Below, in pieces: positions 12,047-24,960 of a DNA stretch of 64,000 nucleotides. Source of the DNA: Filosporella fistucella (lineage: Eukaryota; Ascomycota; Leotiomycetes; Helotiales). Position 1 is the stretch's first letter. The number at the start of each line of letters is the position of its first letter. The stretch lies in the NCBI GenBank assembly GCA_030077755.1, contig JAQJZZ010000010.1:6178645-6242644 (forward strand), given 5' to 3'. The notes under the pieces are model-generated. The model searched no databases and was not told where the DNA came from. It saw nothing but the letters and a program-made list of their open reading frames with translations. A program made the position numbers and the translations under genes.

Positions 12047-13075
12047 TTAGGTAGCCCCAAATAATTTGCTCAAACGAGAACGACTTGTATTCTTCGGCTT
12101 CTGATAATTGTCCCAGGAATCCGTTCTTGAAACTCCGCTTGAGGTTGGTGGAGCCCGAGTTATCTGCTGATTAATTCTATCGTCCCTATCATCACTGCGA
12201 CAATTAGTCGATTTCCATAGAATTCTCAGGACACTCACTCATCCAAGCTCAACCGTTGAAATACCTCAGGCTCCCCACGCATGGCTCTCTCTACCCCCTG
12301 GAACTGTCGACGATAATCATCATGCTTTGTCTTGGCAGCCATGAACCTCTTCTCGGCATCCCTTCTCTTCTCTTGCAAACTCGCCATCTCTGCATCAAGC
12401 TGTGCCATAATTCTCTGCTCTTCACTCATCTGAGCATTATACTCCTCCACCTTCTTGTTCAATGGCTGAAGGACACTGGACATGATACTGGGACTCGCAA
12501 TACGGGAAATCTCGTTTCCAGGCAAAGCGACTTTCTCGGCGGATCTAGATGCAGAAGATCGAGGGCTTTGCTGCTGACGGTCTCGTGTGACTGGAACAGA
12601 CTGATTCTGTGAGATTGGAGCTGGTCCTGAAACTGATCCTCGTTCTGGCCGTCTGTTTGCAATTCCTGCTTGAGGTTGTTCATCCTCCTCAGTCCGTCTA
12701 TATCCACGACGTCGCTGTTGAGGGCGCTGGTTATTGGCGTCTTTGGAATCAAAAGGCTTCTCTGAAAGTCCAGGATAAGATGGAGGTCGTGAAGTTTCAA
12801 CAGGAGGCCCCCGAGCAAATGCATCTTTTGCAACAGGCGGCCTGCTTTGTCCAGGAATTTGACGCTGCTACCAAAATTAGAAAGACTTTTAATCCAAGGT
12901 TGTGAACACTCACCTGGTATGATCCCCCTTGATTGTCCATTGTAGGGTTTATTTGCCTCGTTGGGGAGCGCTGGGTGTTTTGGTAAACATCATTATATTC
13001 ATGATAGTGTGCACTACCCCGCTTATTGATCCGATCCTCCAATTCCCGAGGAGACTGTTTCACAGAAGTCTGCAT
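12047..13075 (-). CDS. Uncharacterised coiled-coil protein
   Basis: Three exons, 13075-12914, 12864-12239 and 12194-12047, joined by introns with clean GTGAGT donors and CAG acceptors; the last intron has a CTAAT branch-like site. The product is 311 residues. The N-terminal half is low complexity (Pro, Gln, Arg, Ser). Residues about 190-270 form a predicted coiled coil (NKKVEEYNAQMSEEQRIMAQ and the following Glu/Lys/Arg heptads). A short basic C-terminus ends SRLSKLFGAT. No enzymatic motif. A structural or scaffold role is only a guess; I do not recognise the family. Confidence 0.75.
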
Positions 13076-14468
13076 GTTAATATGAAATGAATGAGAAGTT
13101 GAAAGGATGCCACGATTGAAGAGAATGGATAGAACTGAATCTATATTTTGTTGTGATAAGAATATTTGTGGCTGGGATATGAACTGAATCGGCGGGACGG
13201 CTGGTTGCTAGGATATCCAGCGAGCCAGCCACCAAAACCTAAAAACGTGGCGAGCCGCGTCTGGGGAATTCCGTCGGAATTAAACCAAATTCTTATTTCT
13301 CGATGAAGTTTCAATTCCAAAAGAAAAACTTCAGCTGCCGTCTCCTCTGCGATCTGTTTAGAAGCATGAGATCATCAAATCTACTCTGCTAGCATATCTC
13401 CTACGCCAATATCGGAATCAAATTTCTCATAGGCAACACGGCATCCCAGATAGAATACCTCCCGTGTTACAGCAAATTATTCATTGGTATCTCCTTTCCC
13501 ACACGTTTGGGCTCAGCTAACGCGACTGTAGACACGCGCTATCCCCTCACCCTTTGATCTCCCCCTCCGCCTCGATATACTCTTGCTCTAAATTGGAAGA
13601 AGCCCTTGCAGGCTGTTTTCGGAGCGCACTTTGTTACATTGATCATTCGAACTGGAAAGGCAAAGTCCCAACAATTGAAGTGAACACTTTACAATGGGAT
13701 TTGAGGGCGAGGAAGGAAGGGGGATAGCAAGGATACGCATGCAACCTGGAAGAGGCACTGTGGTTAAGGAGCCCCTCCTCGGACACCAGGTGACATTGAG
13801 AGGCCCCATATCGGCGGGAGTTCTAACAGCTATCGTCAAATCTTCTTCGAATTCCTGCACGATCTATCTTCCAGCCTCCTTCAACACAAGTACGCCCCCA
13901 CCCCCCGGGAGCCTCATACACCGAGTACGCAGACATTTGGTTGTCACCATTTCCATGAAATATGCTTTGACGTTTCGATCTGTTGCTCATTGCAATTCCT
14001 ACTCTCACGATATCGGGAATCGGTTCTGGCAATCAACTCTCTTCCTTCCACCATCTACCCAGCATGCGAGACTTCTCTTCCCATTCGAATCCATGGAGAC
14101 TTGTCCTGGTTCTCAAAACTGGCCAATACCCAGTTTTCGATCTATCCTTCCAGTGTTCCATCCCTGTTTGATATTGTCTCCCAATCTTCTATCTCGCGTT
14201 GTGAGAGATAAACCTTACACTCCTTTCGTATTTTTTGCATAAATCCCTCCCACGACTTAGATTTCTCAAACCTATGTCAAAACAGAAGCAACGGTAATTT
14301 CACTACAGTCTTTACATTCTTTCCCAGCTTTGAAAACTTAATGTCGTGAGTTCATAGGTAAGGTCTCTCGAATATCACTGGCTGCATTTAAACCCACAAA
14401 CTTTGATACCAATTTCTCACATGATGCATTCTCAATTGACCCTTATGTTTTGAATATTTCCATTTATT
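13076..14468. other. Intergenic with one doubtful reading frame
   Basis: A 182-codon plus-strand frame (13694-14242) begins with ATG and a Gly/Arg-rich start, then turns into Ser/Pro/Phe-rich sequence with no motif. It may be the first exon of an unrecognised gene or chance. Nothing else is supported. Confidence 0.3.
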
Positions 14469-15000
14469 CTATCTACTACTAAAATTGAAATTCCACAACT
14501 CAATACTCTTCACTATTTTCGAAAATTTGATCCGGAGAATTCCACAGACGTCGCTGTGGAGATGACGAAGATTTGAAGCAGCTGCGGTTGGACCTGACAC
14601 AGTTCTCTGTGCTTGGCTTTGGGACCTCGGGGCAAGGGGAGATCTACTCGGTCTTCTCTGACCTGGTAGTCTCCGACTTGGTGATATGCTACGTCTGGAT
14701 GGCTCAATTCCATACCTAGAAGGTGCACCACTCTCTTGTGGTTTAGGAGCTTTCTTGGCAGCTGCATCCCCAACCTTTGGACTAGGAGTACCCGCAATTT
14801 CTCGTGAATTGCCTCCACTGGAAGCTTTTCTAGGTTTTCTGCCCTTCTTATTTTTAATCCACTCAAAGAATTCCACAAGTGAGTCTGTCTATTCAGAAAT
14901 CTCATCTTGAAGTCCTTGAGGGGTATGCAGTCGATCGAGCTCGTCAATCTGCTATTCTTCATTGGCAACTTGAAGCTCCTTTCGAAGTTCGGAGAATATC

Positions 15001-15034
<34 letters not shown>

Positions 15035-15212
15035 GAGAAGGGATTTTTCTTCGTGGGAACTGCCCACCTTTCGCCTTTACTCTTGGTTGAGAATATTCAG
15101 CAAGTGCTTGCTTCATGCTTTCCAACTTGAGTTTGTCATTTTTCTCGACATGCATACCCCAAGCTTTAACAAGAATATTGAAATCCCTTGCAACGCAAAG
15201 ATATAAATCTGG
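14469..15212 (-). pseudogene. Broken gene with two in-frame TAG codons
   Basis: One reading frame runs from about 15212 (after an AG acceptor-like site) through ATG 15155 to the stop at 14469. It contains QPDLYLCVARDFN, a charged helix, then KERKKER repeats encoded by a (CTTT)n tract, FSELRKELQVANEE, and EISE-TDSLVEFFEWIKNKKG. It is interrupted by TAG at 14952-14954 and 14889-14891. Both stops fall where a Gln would be natural (ANEE-stop-QID; EISE-stop-TDS), and a single C to T in CAG explains each. The C-terminal part is Ser/Arg/Pro-rich. No upstream exon with a convincing start was found and the family is not recognised. Confidence 0.5.
15001..15034. repeat. (CTTT)n microsatellite
   Basis: About 8.5 uninterrupted copies of CTTT. 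On the minus strand it is read as Lys-Glu-Arg-Lys repeats inside the broken gene at 14469-15212. Confidence 0.95.
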
Positions 15213-16846
15213 CTGACCTAAACACTTTTTAATTCCGTCGCCTTCAACTCCCTTCGCTATCTCTCATTCAACACCGTGTCTTCTCTTGGAGAACTGATGG
15301 GATAAGTAGTTTGAGGGTTTGGTTATCAGGCCTTTCCTAAAGAAAGTAGTTAGGTGGTGTGGAGAAGAAGGGGCGCTAATCGAGGAAGTTTTCAGGTCGA
15401 ATGCAGAGGAGCTGTGGCATGTAGACAGAAGAATAGAGAACCAGAAAATCTAAGAAGTGATCGAACCGTGGGTGAGAGGCAAATAGTAAGCTGAATGTGG
15501 ATTTTGGTTACCCACTCGTTTCAGACAGCCAAAGATGTCTAATCGGAGACCCCGTGGTACTCTTGACTGTGATACAACAGTCTCTCAGTCAAAAACCTTC
15601 TCAACATTGTGTTTGCTATCGGTAGTGCAATTCTTGGATACCCACTGGCAATCCGTATAACAGGACGATGTTTTATTTCGCTCATATGCCCAACGCCAAT
15701 TTGCATCGAGTGTGATGGAGCTGTTCTGAGTACTCCAATTCGTAGGAGAGGTCCAGAGCTCCCATGTCAATAGGGGATGGTTTTCTGGGACTAGGGTACC
15801 AGCTTGTTGAGTTGAAGTCAGTGTCAGGGTCAGAATAATTGAGATGAGTCAATACTGCATGTCCCTTCCACCGAGTTTATCATGGAGACTTGGTTTCCTG
15901 TCCACAGGTGAGGTAGGTAGTCGAAAGAAACTTGTAGCACCATGATACATGATTCCCCTTTTATCATCAAGTTTTAATCTATCGAAAAATCTCCGCCAAA
16001 TTCGAGACTGCTGTCTCTTGCGGCGTGGTGGAATCTGATGGTCTGCGATTCGCCTGAATCTTCAATTGTGATAAAAGTAATTTCAAATATTTACTTGATT
16101 CTGAAGTCTCTCCGTGTAAGTCAATGCCAGCGATAGCGTATATAGAGACACATCATTCCTTGCAATGCAGTGATTGCAACTCTGTCTTTCGCCTCCACAT
16201 TTCACCTTTCTTTTTGGACACTAATCACGTGGGAAAGTGCTCTTTTTGGTAGCTTTTATAGAAGAACCAGCTTCAGATGTTGATGATGTTCATATAAGTG
16301 TATCAAGACTGGAAGACGGACACAACGCCAAAGTCTGTGTTGAGACGCATCCCCGAGTACCCCGCGATTACTGACAAGGCTGACTAATCATACCGCCACC
16401 CAGAATTTAACCAAAAAGATTCAGCTTTTGTCTCTACCCTTGCGAGGGACATCTGGGATAGTTTTTGTGGCGCTGGAGAACTTGCCCAATACAGGGACAC
16501 GACCGGTAGTCTGCAACTCTCGTACGATTACACGTCTACAGATGGACGAATACCAGAAGGCGGTCTGCAAAAGTTTGCAATAAGATCACCACGTCGAAAC
16601 GGAACCTGAAGTCAGAGAAAGAGATATCAACTGCTCAAGACTGATCTTGGTAGCAATGGCATTGGCATGCACTCGAGTAATGTCGACGTTGAAAAATTTA
16701 GGGGTATGGTTTCTGTCATGTCAAAACCCTTGACACGTATTAATATGTGTTGATTCGACCAGGGTTGCTTCGGACGCCATTTTTTCAGCTGAGGCCTGGG
16801 ATGATATTTCCTCGGCTCAAGTTGAGATAGTAGATAAAGGAAGGAC
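15213..16846. other. Intergenic
   Basis: No gene recognised; only short frames such as 15585-15770 on the minus strand, without motifs. The last 200 bases are the promoter of the monooxygenase gene. Confidence 0.5.
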
Positions 16847-16853
16847 TATATAA
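16847..16853 (+). promoter_or_regulatory. TATA box of the monooxygenase gene
   Basis: TATATAA lies 66 nt upstream of the ATG at 16919, a usual distance for a fungal core promoter. Confidence 0.5.
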
Positions 16854-16918
16854 CATGATTTCGAGCCCCCATTTCAATATAGTCATCCGAGAATACCATC
16901 GAAAATTGATCGTTGACG

Positions 16919-18694
16919 ATGGCACCAGCAAACCTGATCGTGGTTGGAGGAGGTATGTCTGATCTTCATCAGTTAATAACTCATGTGCTCATACTACAGG
17001 ACCATTTGGTCTCATTTCTGCCCATACCTGGCTAGAATTGAACCCAAACGACGATGTCATTCTTCTAGAATCGGCTGAAGATCTCGGGTCAGCAATCACA
17101 TTCTCATCTCTGGAATCATTTTTGACAATTCTATAGTGGTGTATGGTCTAAATCACGGATGCACCCAGCAATAAAAACCCAAGCTCCTTTAGGAATGTTC
17201 GAGTTCCCGTGCTATCCAATGGATAAACTACCCAAGGACCAGACCTTTCACGGCTACTTCCCTGGAACGCACGTAACGGCTTATTTGGAAGCCTTCTCTA
17301 CACACAAAAAGTTCGCGGGAAAGACACTTAAAGATCGAATCCTTCTCAACAGTCACGTCAACCGCATCTCTAAAATCAACAAACTCTGGACCCTCTTAAC
17401 TGAGAGTGGAAACAAGTATACATCCGAGAAACTCATCATAGCAACTGGCCTCACCTCAACTCCAAATCTACCTCCTTTCCCCAAATCCGATTTCACACCC
17501 CCAATCATCCATACTCGCGACCTGAATGCCAACATTCCTACACTCAACTCTCCATCAGTCAAAAATGTAGTCGTGATTGGCGGCTCCAAATCTGCCTTCG
17601 ACACCGTACAAATCCTCCACTCCCTCAACAAATCAGTAACGTGGCTCATCCGCACCTCAGGCCAAGGACCTGCATTCCTCGCAGCGCCCACCGCTCCTTG
17701 GCCGTTGCAAGCTAGCCACGACATCATTTCCATGCGCCTAGTTTCCAAAATGTCGCCTTGTATATACGAGCCCATCGACGCTTGGGCTAAGATCTGTCAT
17801 GGTAATAAAATTGGGATTAGAGCTGTGGATGCGATTTGGTGGGTTGTGGATTGGGCTTGGAAACGCTTTGCAAGATTTGATAGAGATAAGAACATGATGG
17901 GATTGAGACCTGGAAGACCTCTCTTTCTTAGCGCTGATGGATTGGCCGTCGCTAACTCGGAGGGAATCTGGGATAATGTGGCTGCAGCAACAATCCTGAG
18001 AGACGAGATAGAGTCCGCTGAGGGAAATGCCCTGACTTTAAAAAGCGGTAGAAAAGTCAGCTGCGATGCAGTCATAGCAGCTACAGGATGGACAAACACG
18101 TATGCAATGTTCGACGACGAGTTAGCCTCTGAGCTTGGCTTACCGATGCCACTCTCAAAGAGCCAAGAAGACGCAAAATCAGCAGCAGAATGGGAAACCC
18201 TTCTCCTGACAGCTGATAAAAAAGTCACCGAAACATTCCCCAGACTAGCTACTCCACCGTCCTATCCACCTACAAAGCCAAAATCAACACCAACCAAACT
18301 CTACCGCTCCATCATTCCCATCACAGGCGACAGCAGCAACGGCGACTCAAACTTCATCGCCTTTGTCGGCGCAATCGGCTCAGCGCAGAGCCTCAACGTC
18401 GCCGAAATCCAAGCCCTCTGGACAGCAGCTTATTTCACCCACAAACTCACCCTCCCAGATTCACAAAAAATGCGCGAGGATATCGCATTATCCATAGCGT
18501 GGAGGAGGAGGAGATACCTGGAAGATGGGTATAATGCTATTTTTGAGCATTTGCAGTATATGTCTATGCTGTTGCGAGATTTGGGGTTAGAAGAGCAGAG
18601 AAAGGGAGGGGGGTGGAGGGAGTTGCTGGAGCCGTATGGAAGTGCTGATTTTAGAGGGATTTTGGAGGAGTGGAGGGGCGTGAACGGGCTTTGA
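16919..18694 (+). CDS. FAD-dependent monooxygenase (flavin-containing monooxygenase-like)
   Basis: Three exons, 16919-16952, 17000-17087 and 17137-18694, encode 559 residues. The N-terminus LIVVGGGPFG is the FAD-binding Rossmann motif. FHGYFPGTHVTAYL approximates the FMO/BVMO signature. VVVIGGSKSAFD near residue 185 is the second (NADPH) dinucleotide fold. AVIAATGWTNTY near residue 357 is the conserved ATG motif. The family oxygenates small molecules using NADPH and O2; the substrate cannot be predicted and no secondary-metabolite cluster partner is visible next to it. The gene sits at the edge of the AT-rich block, directly upstream of a retrotransposon, but its own codons look intact. Confidence 0.88.
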
Positions 18695-19067
18695 TAGCTG
18701 GATTTAGGAGGAGTTTGGAGGGTTAGGGGGACGGTTAAGCAATGGATGGGTTTTGATGTCAAGGTCACGTTACGTGATTGTGTAGTTGGTATAAAATGGA
18801 TGGTCCTTATAAACCTGAGGGTGCGTATAAACTAAGTAAGGTGGAAGCACTAAAGGGTTTAAATAAACCACTTGGTTTATATAAACTAAGGACTACCATA
18901 GCATGGGTTGATAAGATATTATATAAAGTAATTAAGGGGCTCCCTAATATTATATACTTGAGGTTCAAAGTAATAGCAAATTCTAAGTCAAAATTATAAA
19001 TAAATTAATTTTTTTAAGAGCAAGTATTTAAAGGAATAACTTATATTATTAATATTCTTTAAATAGC
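18695..19067. other. AT-rich flank of the first retrotransposon
   Basis: Base composition changes abruptly at about 18775 next to a TCACGT-type site. A 73-codon frame at 18778-18999 lies wholly in AT-rich, repeat-like sequence (TATAAACTAAG recurs) and I do not call it a gene. Confidence 0.5.
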
Positions 19068-19072
19068 TAAAA
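19068..19072. repeat. Target-site duplication, left copy (TAAAA)
   Basis: TAAAA directly precedes the LTR start TGTGAG and matches exactly the five bases that follow the other LTR (26988-26992). Confidence 0.85.
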
Positions 19073-19263
19073 TGTGAGACGTATAAATGGGAGGCAATTC
19101 AATGAGTAAAATAAGTTATATTCTAGTATAAGACTAAACTCTGGCCTTTTGGAATACTAGAGTTGGACTATTTAAGGGGTGCCTAAAGGGTTCCTATAAA
19201 CTGCCAAATATAACCGAATAGTCGAGGTTATATGAAATTATAATTCCAATTATATACCTAACA
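19073..19263 (-). repeat. 3' LTR of the first retrotransposon
   Basis: 191 bp, nearly identical in length and order to 26797-26987, with mainly C/T and G/A differences. On the element strand it begins TGTTAGG and ends CTCACA. Confidence 0.92.
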
Positions 19264-19280
19264 AGATTCCCCCCTTTTAA
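19264..19280 (-). other. Polypurine tract of the first retrotransposon
   Basis: TTAAAAGGGGGGAATCT on the minus strand directly abuts the 3' LTR. This fixes the element orientation as minus. Confidence 0.75.
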
Positions 19281-20039
19281 TAATGCTATCCTAGCATTAG
19301 TTCCTAGGCCTTATTAATTCTTATAACGGTGACTAAAAGCCACTATATTACCTATGTCTCCTTATAGGAGTTCGGTCTAATTAAATACGGTATAAGAGTG
19401 CTATTATAAAATCATATTTTAGCTTATTAAGGTATAACTAATCTTATAAGTTATGATTCCTGCATGGGGAGATAGCTCTAGTAAGGCCTTAATTGACTCT
19501 TGCGCTCCCCGGGTATCGTGCTATTCCGTAACTTTTATTTGCTTTAGCCGCGTGGCTTGGCATATAGGAATAGCTTTATATTTGGTCCGAGTTTGCATTA
19601 AAGAGTAAATAAACTCGCCTGGTTCCTATAATCTTACTTTCCCATACCTGTGAACTTAAGGTTTTAATTAGCTAAAGGGCCCGAATTTGCGCGTAAGGCT
19701 AAATAATCTAGAAAACTAAATTATTATATAATAGTAAACGCGTTTAATTGGCTATATAAAACTTTAGAATAGTTAAAGCTATTTATTACCCTAAAATAGC
19801 TTAGGGCAGGAATTATTTAGGTGGTAATCTAGAAGTTGGGATTAGGCTAAGCTTATTTATATAAATAGTGGCTCCCTTTTAACTTTTAACTTCTTTTCTT
19901 TAAGCTTATAATAACCTTTATATAATAGCGTGTGCTTCTTTCTTCTTTTATTCCTTAATCTTTAATCTTTTTTATCTTCTTAATCTTTACTCTTTTTTAG
20001 CTTTATTATAGGTCTTCCTATATTAGGTTATAGCGGCCG

Positions 20040-21000
20040 TAATGTTATTATTAATAAGCCTCACAAGCGTAAGCGCGGTAATAAGGTTAATACTTGGCCT
20101 ATTATCTTTTATTATCAAAGATGCTTAAAGCATATTTTAATTAATTTTTCTTGCACTTATATTACTCGAGTAAGAAAGTTTGCATATATTCGTTATACTA
20201 GAATGAGTAGTATTTATAAGAAGGTGAGTCTCCTTTTAGGCTATTATAATAATATTAATAAGTTTAGATTCCCGTTAATTTATATCAAATCTATCGCAAA
20301 ATTGAGGATTATGCTAAAGAATTTAACGAGTTTATAGCTTTAAATGAGGGCAAGGAGCTCATTGGTATTAATAAGGGTTTTCTTGCGATTTGGTTAGCTA
20401 GCTAAGGAATAAAGGATAGCTCTAATATTTTAAAGAGGGGTAATATAAATGCTAAGGACATTTTCACTTTTAAAGGATTTCCCGTTATAAGTTTTCCTCC
20501 CCCTACTTACTAGTGCCTACTAATATTTTATAATTATACTTGCATTTATATTAGAAGCATATGGAATTTTATATTAAGCTCTAATGACTAACCTCTACTC
20601 GTGAGGTTCCTAGTACTAATAGTCTTAACGCTAAAAAGATCGCTATTCTTTAAGAGTTAATTTAAGAGGTTAAGCGCTTCCGTTTGGCTTATAAATATCA
20701 GGTATAACCCTTCCCTTGGCCTGAGATGCTCTTACTAATTGCCTTATAATATAATATTCATAATAAGCTTTCCCTTCCTAATATTAATAAAGATATTCCT
20801 AAAGGCATCCTCGCGATATTTTCTTAAATTTAAGTAGTTTCTAGGTAGCGTTTAAGTGGCTTTATCTTTGCTTTAAGATACCCTAGGCTATTCTTATTTT
20901 TGCCCTTAATAAAATGAAATGCTTTCTTACCTAAGTGTTAAATATATTTACGATATTCCTAAAATGTGCCTTTATTCCTGCTTCATTTCACCTATATTAG
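20040..21000 (+). pseudogene. Degraded ORF antisense to pol, between pol and the 3' LTR
   Basis: Downstream of the chromodomain there is about 1.9 kb before the LTR. On the plus strand, opposite to pol, a coding-like frame starts near 20046 with a basic stretch (NKPHKRKRGNK) and continues with CLKHIL, FSCTYI, RVRKFAYIRY and further residues, broken by stops. The spacing of Cys and Tyr codons suggests an original Cys-rich, perhaps metal-binding, domain in which Cys codons became Tyr. This is inference from a degraded sequence. The family is not identified. Confidence 0.35.
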
Positions 21001-21169
21001 CTATTATTCCTAGTTTATTTCCTGCTTTTTTAGGGTCTTCCCCTCCTTTTCTTCTTTTTACCTAGTGGCTAGGAGGTTCCTTCCTAATTTGCTTTAGGTG
21101 GCTCAACTTTATTATTCTATTCTTTTATAGGTAGCCTATGGTTTTTAAGGTACGCATTTAATATTTCCT

Positions 21170-24100
21170 TTACGTTCCTCAAATTTGGGTATGCTAGGAG
21201 CTAGGTATTATGGTCCTCTGGCCATCCCTTCCATTTTATGAGATATCTTATGTTTTTCATTTTACTATCTTATATATGGTCTAAAATGGATTTTACTTCC
21301 TATTCCTGCTCATTTTCTTCGTCTTTAAGCTCTAATAGCTTACCCTCTTAATACCGCTTAAGCTCTTCTCTTTCCCTTTTATAATATGGCTTTAGAAGTG
21401 ATACGTGGAATATATTATATAATTTAATATAAATGCTTAAAAGCTTTAAATAATATGCAAATTCTCTTATTAGTTTAATTACCTGGAAAGGACCTATATA
21501 TTTAGGCTAAAGTTTGCTATACTTTATTCTTAGATTCTTAGTGGAGAGCATTACCCACTAATAGAGGGAATAGTATTTATTTAGCCGTGATTTATTAAAA
21601 TACTTTTTACGGCTTTCCTAAGCATGCTTTTAAAGACCTTTTAGGGCCTCTCGCTCTTTCTTTATCAAATTTGCTCTTTCTCGCGTAGCTAATACCTCCC
21701 CCTTAATACCCCTAACCTTAGGGTTTTATAGCAGCTTAGGATTATATCCGTAATATACCCTAAAAGGAGTAGAACTAAGAACCGAGTGGATAGAGTTATT
21801 ATAGGTAAATTCGGCAAAGCTAAGTCGGTGTACCTAATTTGATTTTCTTATATTATAATAATATTTTAGGTAATGTTTAAGCACCTGGTTTTATCTTTTT
21901 ATTTGCCCATCTATTTATGGATAAAATATAGTGGATAGCTTTTACTTATAATATAAGTAAAAGCATAATGCAGACCAGAAATTTGAAGTGAACACGCTGC
22001 CACGGTTTGAAATAATGCCTCTAAGGCACCCAAAAACCGAGAATACTCTTTCTTAAAGAAGTTTTGCCATTTTAGGAGCTATGATCTCCTTATTACATGG
22101 GATATATTTTGCTATCTTATAATATCTATAGACTATTATAAGGATGCTATTAAGGATCTTCCCATTTAGGCCTTTTATAGGCGGAAGTCTTATAATAAAA
22201 TCTATGATAATTTCTTGTTATGGTTATATTGGTTATAGGGGTGTCTAGAGCAACCCATAAGGAGCATGTCTCTTTGCTTTGCTCCTCTGGCATATAATAT
22301 ACTCTCTAATATATTTTCTTATATTAGATTTTATTTATTCCTAATGGTAGTATTTATGGAATAGCTCTAAAGTCTTCTTTATACCGTAGTGCCTTGCCAA
22401 AGGATTATTATAATAAAGTTTTATAACTTCTTGCCTTAACGCTTAATTATTTAATATATAGATTCTATTTTTCCACCTAATAGCACCCTAATCGTTAATT
22501 ATCCAGGTCCTAAAATCTTGAGGCAGGTTATTATATTCTCTCCTAGATTTATATGTAATGCATTTCTCATTATTGGTCTGAGCCAGCTTAATAAGCACCC
22601 TGAGAGGTGTCTAGAGAGGTGCTAATATAGTGGCTAAGCGAGTTATTACATTTATCCATAAACGTGAGAAAAGCAATTTGCAACCTGCTATTCCCTAGCG
22701 TAATATATTAAGGTATATATGACTGCCTTTACTAATAGGCTTAGATAAATCCATGGATAGATTATTTAAGGGGCCTATTATAGCCATTCCCAAGGACGCC
22801 TCACTATCCTCCCCCTAAGGTTTCCAGGTGCCTTTACTCTATTCTATTTGCATAGAGTATAGCTTATTTTCTTTAATCATTTTAATAGCTCTATTCTTTA
22901 GCTATATCGGTCTTATAAACCTGATTACTGCCGCGAAGCCGCCGGCCAATTTATTCTAGAAAGTAGGCAACCATAATTATGGATTTAAGAAGGTCTTATT
23001 TATATTAGCCTCCTTCTCATAATTAGGACGCCTGCTAAGCGCGTCCGCCGGGTTTAAGGAACCTTTCCGGTATATAATCTCAAAATTATATATAAATAGG
23101 TATATTACCCATTTGGCTTATCTTCCTTTTAAGTACTTTGCGTTTATCTAATACTTAAGGTTATGGTAATTTATAATCACTTTAATTATATAAATGGTAC
23201 CTTTAAGGTAATATCGCTACTCCTTAAAGCTTTTAATAATAGCTAGTATCTCTTTATTATATGTGACGTAATTTAGCTTAGCTTAGTTTAGTTTTCTTAA
23301 AAAGAACGCTATTAGCTTCCAATATTCCTTTATATTACCGTCCCTTACCTATTATAAGAGCATGCCAATTATAGCGAATCCGGAGGCATTTATCTCTAGT
23401 CTAATCCTCTTAGAGGAATTAAAATGGAGCAGGAAAGGCGCCTTATAAAAGGCTTCTTTAAGCGCATTAAAGCTCGTAATAGCTTTAAGAATATAGATGA
23501 AAGGTTTTATTTTCATATTATTCTTTATTCCTTTTAAGGAATTGGTGAGGCCTATAGCCAGGTTAGAGTATCCACGAATAAACCTTTAATAAAAGTTATA
23601 AAATCCTAAAAAGATCTGGATTTCCTTATAGGATTCTGGCACAGGCTAGTCCGCTATGGTCTAAAGCCTTGTAGGGTCTAGATAAACACCATTTGCAGCT
23701 ATAATAAACCCTAAGAATTTAATAGTCTTAATTCCAAATTCGCACTTATTAAGTTTTGCAAATAAAGCATGCTTCCTGAGTCTCTAAAGAACCTTACGGA
23801 CGTGTTTAGGATGCTATAAGGGATCCTTTAAGTAAATTAAAATATTATTCAAGTATATAATTATAAAATTATCTAGCATTCCCGACATAGCACTATTAAT
23901 ATAGGCCTAGAAAGTTGCTAATGCATTTATTAGCCCGAAGGGCATTACCTAATACTTAAAGTAACCATAACGGGTCCTAAAAGTAGTCTTTTAGACATTT
24001 TCCTCCCATATCTTTACTCGATAATATGCATCTTTAAAATTTAGTTTCATAAAAACCTTCGCACTAATTAAGCGATTAAGGGTTTTATCTATTAAGGGCA

Positions 24101-24960
24101 AAGGATGCCGGTTCTTAATAATAACCTTATTAAGACCTTAATAATCTATATATAATCTAATTCCCCTATCCTTCTTTAAAATAAATAGGATTAGGGCACT
24201 TACGGGGCTTTTAAATGGCCTAATCCATCCTTTTTTTAATGCATCCTTAAGATACGTTTTGAGGGCCGTAAGTTAAGGTTTAGAGAGGTTATATAGGGGC
24301 TTATAAGGGACCTGCCCGTTGGTCTTAATAGCATATTTATAACCTCATTTAAATATAATAGCGCTATTTAAGTTAAACACGTCTTTAAACTCGGCCAAGT
24401 ATTCTGGCAATTGGACTTCCTTCTTTTTACTAATAATATATACTCGGAGGGGTATAGGTGCCATTTCGGCATTAATATTATACCTCTTAGGATAAGTGCA
24501 TTTCCCTTAATAATTTTAAAGATAATTGCATTCGTTTACCTTTATAATAAATAGAGCTTATAGCTCTAGGGTATTATTAGTAGCTAGAATGGTATTAAAC
24601 TCCTTTATAAATAAAATTTCAATATCATTTTAGTTATTGGTATAGGCCTAGCGAGAGCTGGCCTAATTATATAACCTTATACCCTTTAGGCAAAACTAGT
24701 TATACCCTAGGATTAGCTTATATCCACTCTTTTTAAACCCGTAGAGCCTTATTTTAAACTCCTTAGTGGTTCCTTAGGAGTCCCTTACCTTAATAATTAC
24801 ATTATAGGCTTTAATTACCCGAAAACTACCTTTACCCATTACGTCAAACTAGATGTTATAATAGGCCAAAGGCACTATTCCTAACTTTTAGGCTTTATGG
24901 ATGTTAATAAAGGAATTGTTTGCACCCGTATTAGCGAGTGCCTCTAGGGTACCTTTAGCC
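21170..24960 (-). pseudogene. pol of the first retrotransposon (PR-RT-RH-IN-chromodomain)
   Basis: Protease: ALANTGANNSFI at about 24895-24940, where the catalytic Asp-Thr-Gly reads Asn-Thr-Gly (24924-24932). RT: KNRHPLPLID, MPFGL and the active site YLNN (23844-23849) where the family has Tyr-x-Asp-Asp. Integrase: ICQRSKAKRHAPYG, then IIIDFIIRLPPIKG. Chromodomain: YLIKWKGWPEDHNT followed by a TAG. The Asp to Asn changes at both catalytic centres are G to A transitions, the expected outcome of RIP on the coding strand. Confidence 0.85.

Noticed and set aside
13694..14242. 182-codon plus-strand ORF
   Set aside because: ATG start but no recognisable domain; composition shifts halfway; may be chance.
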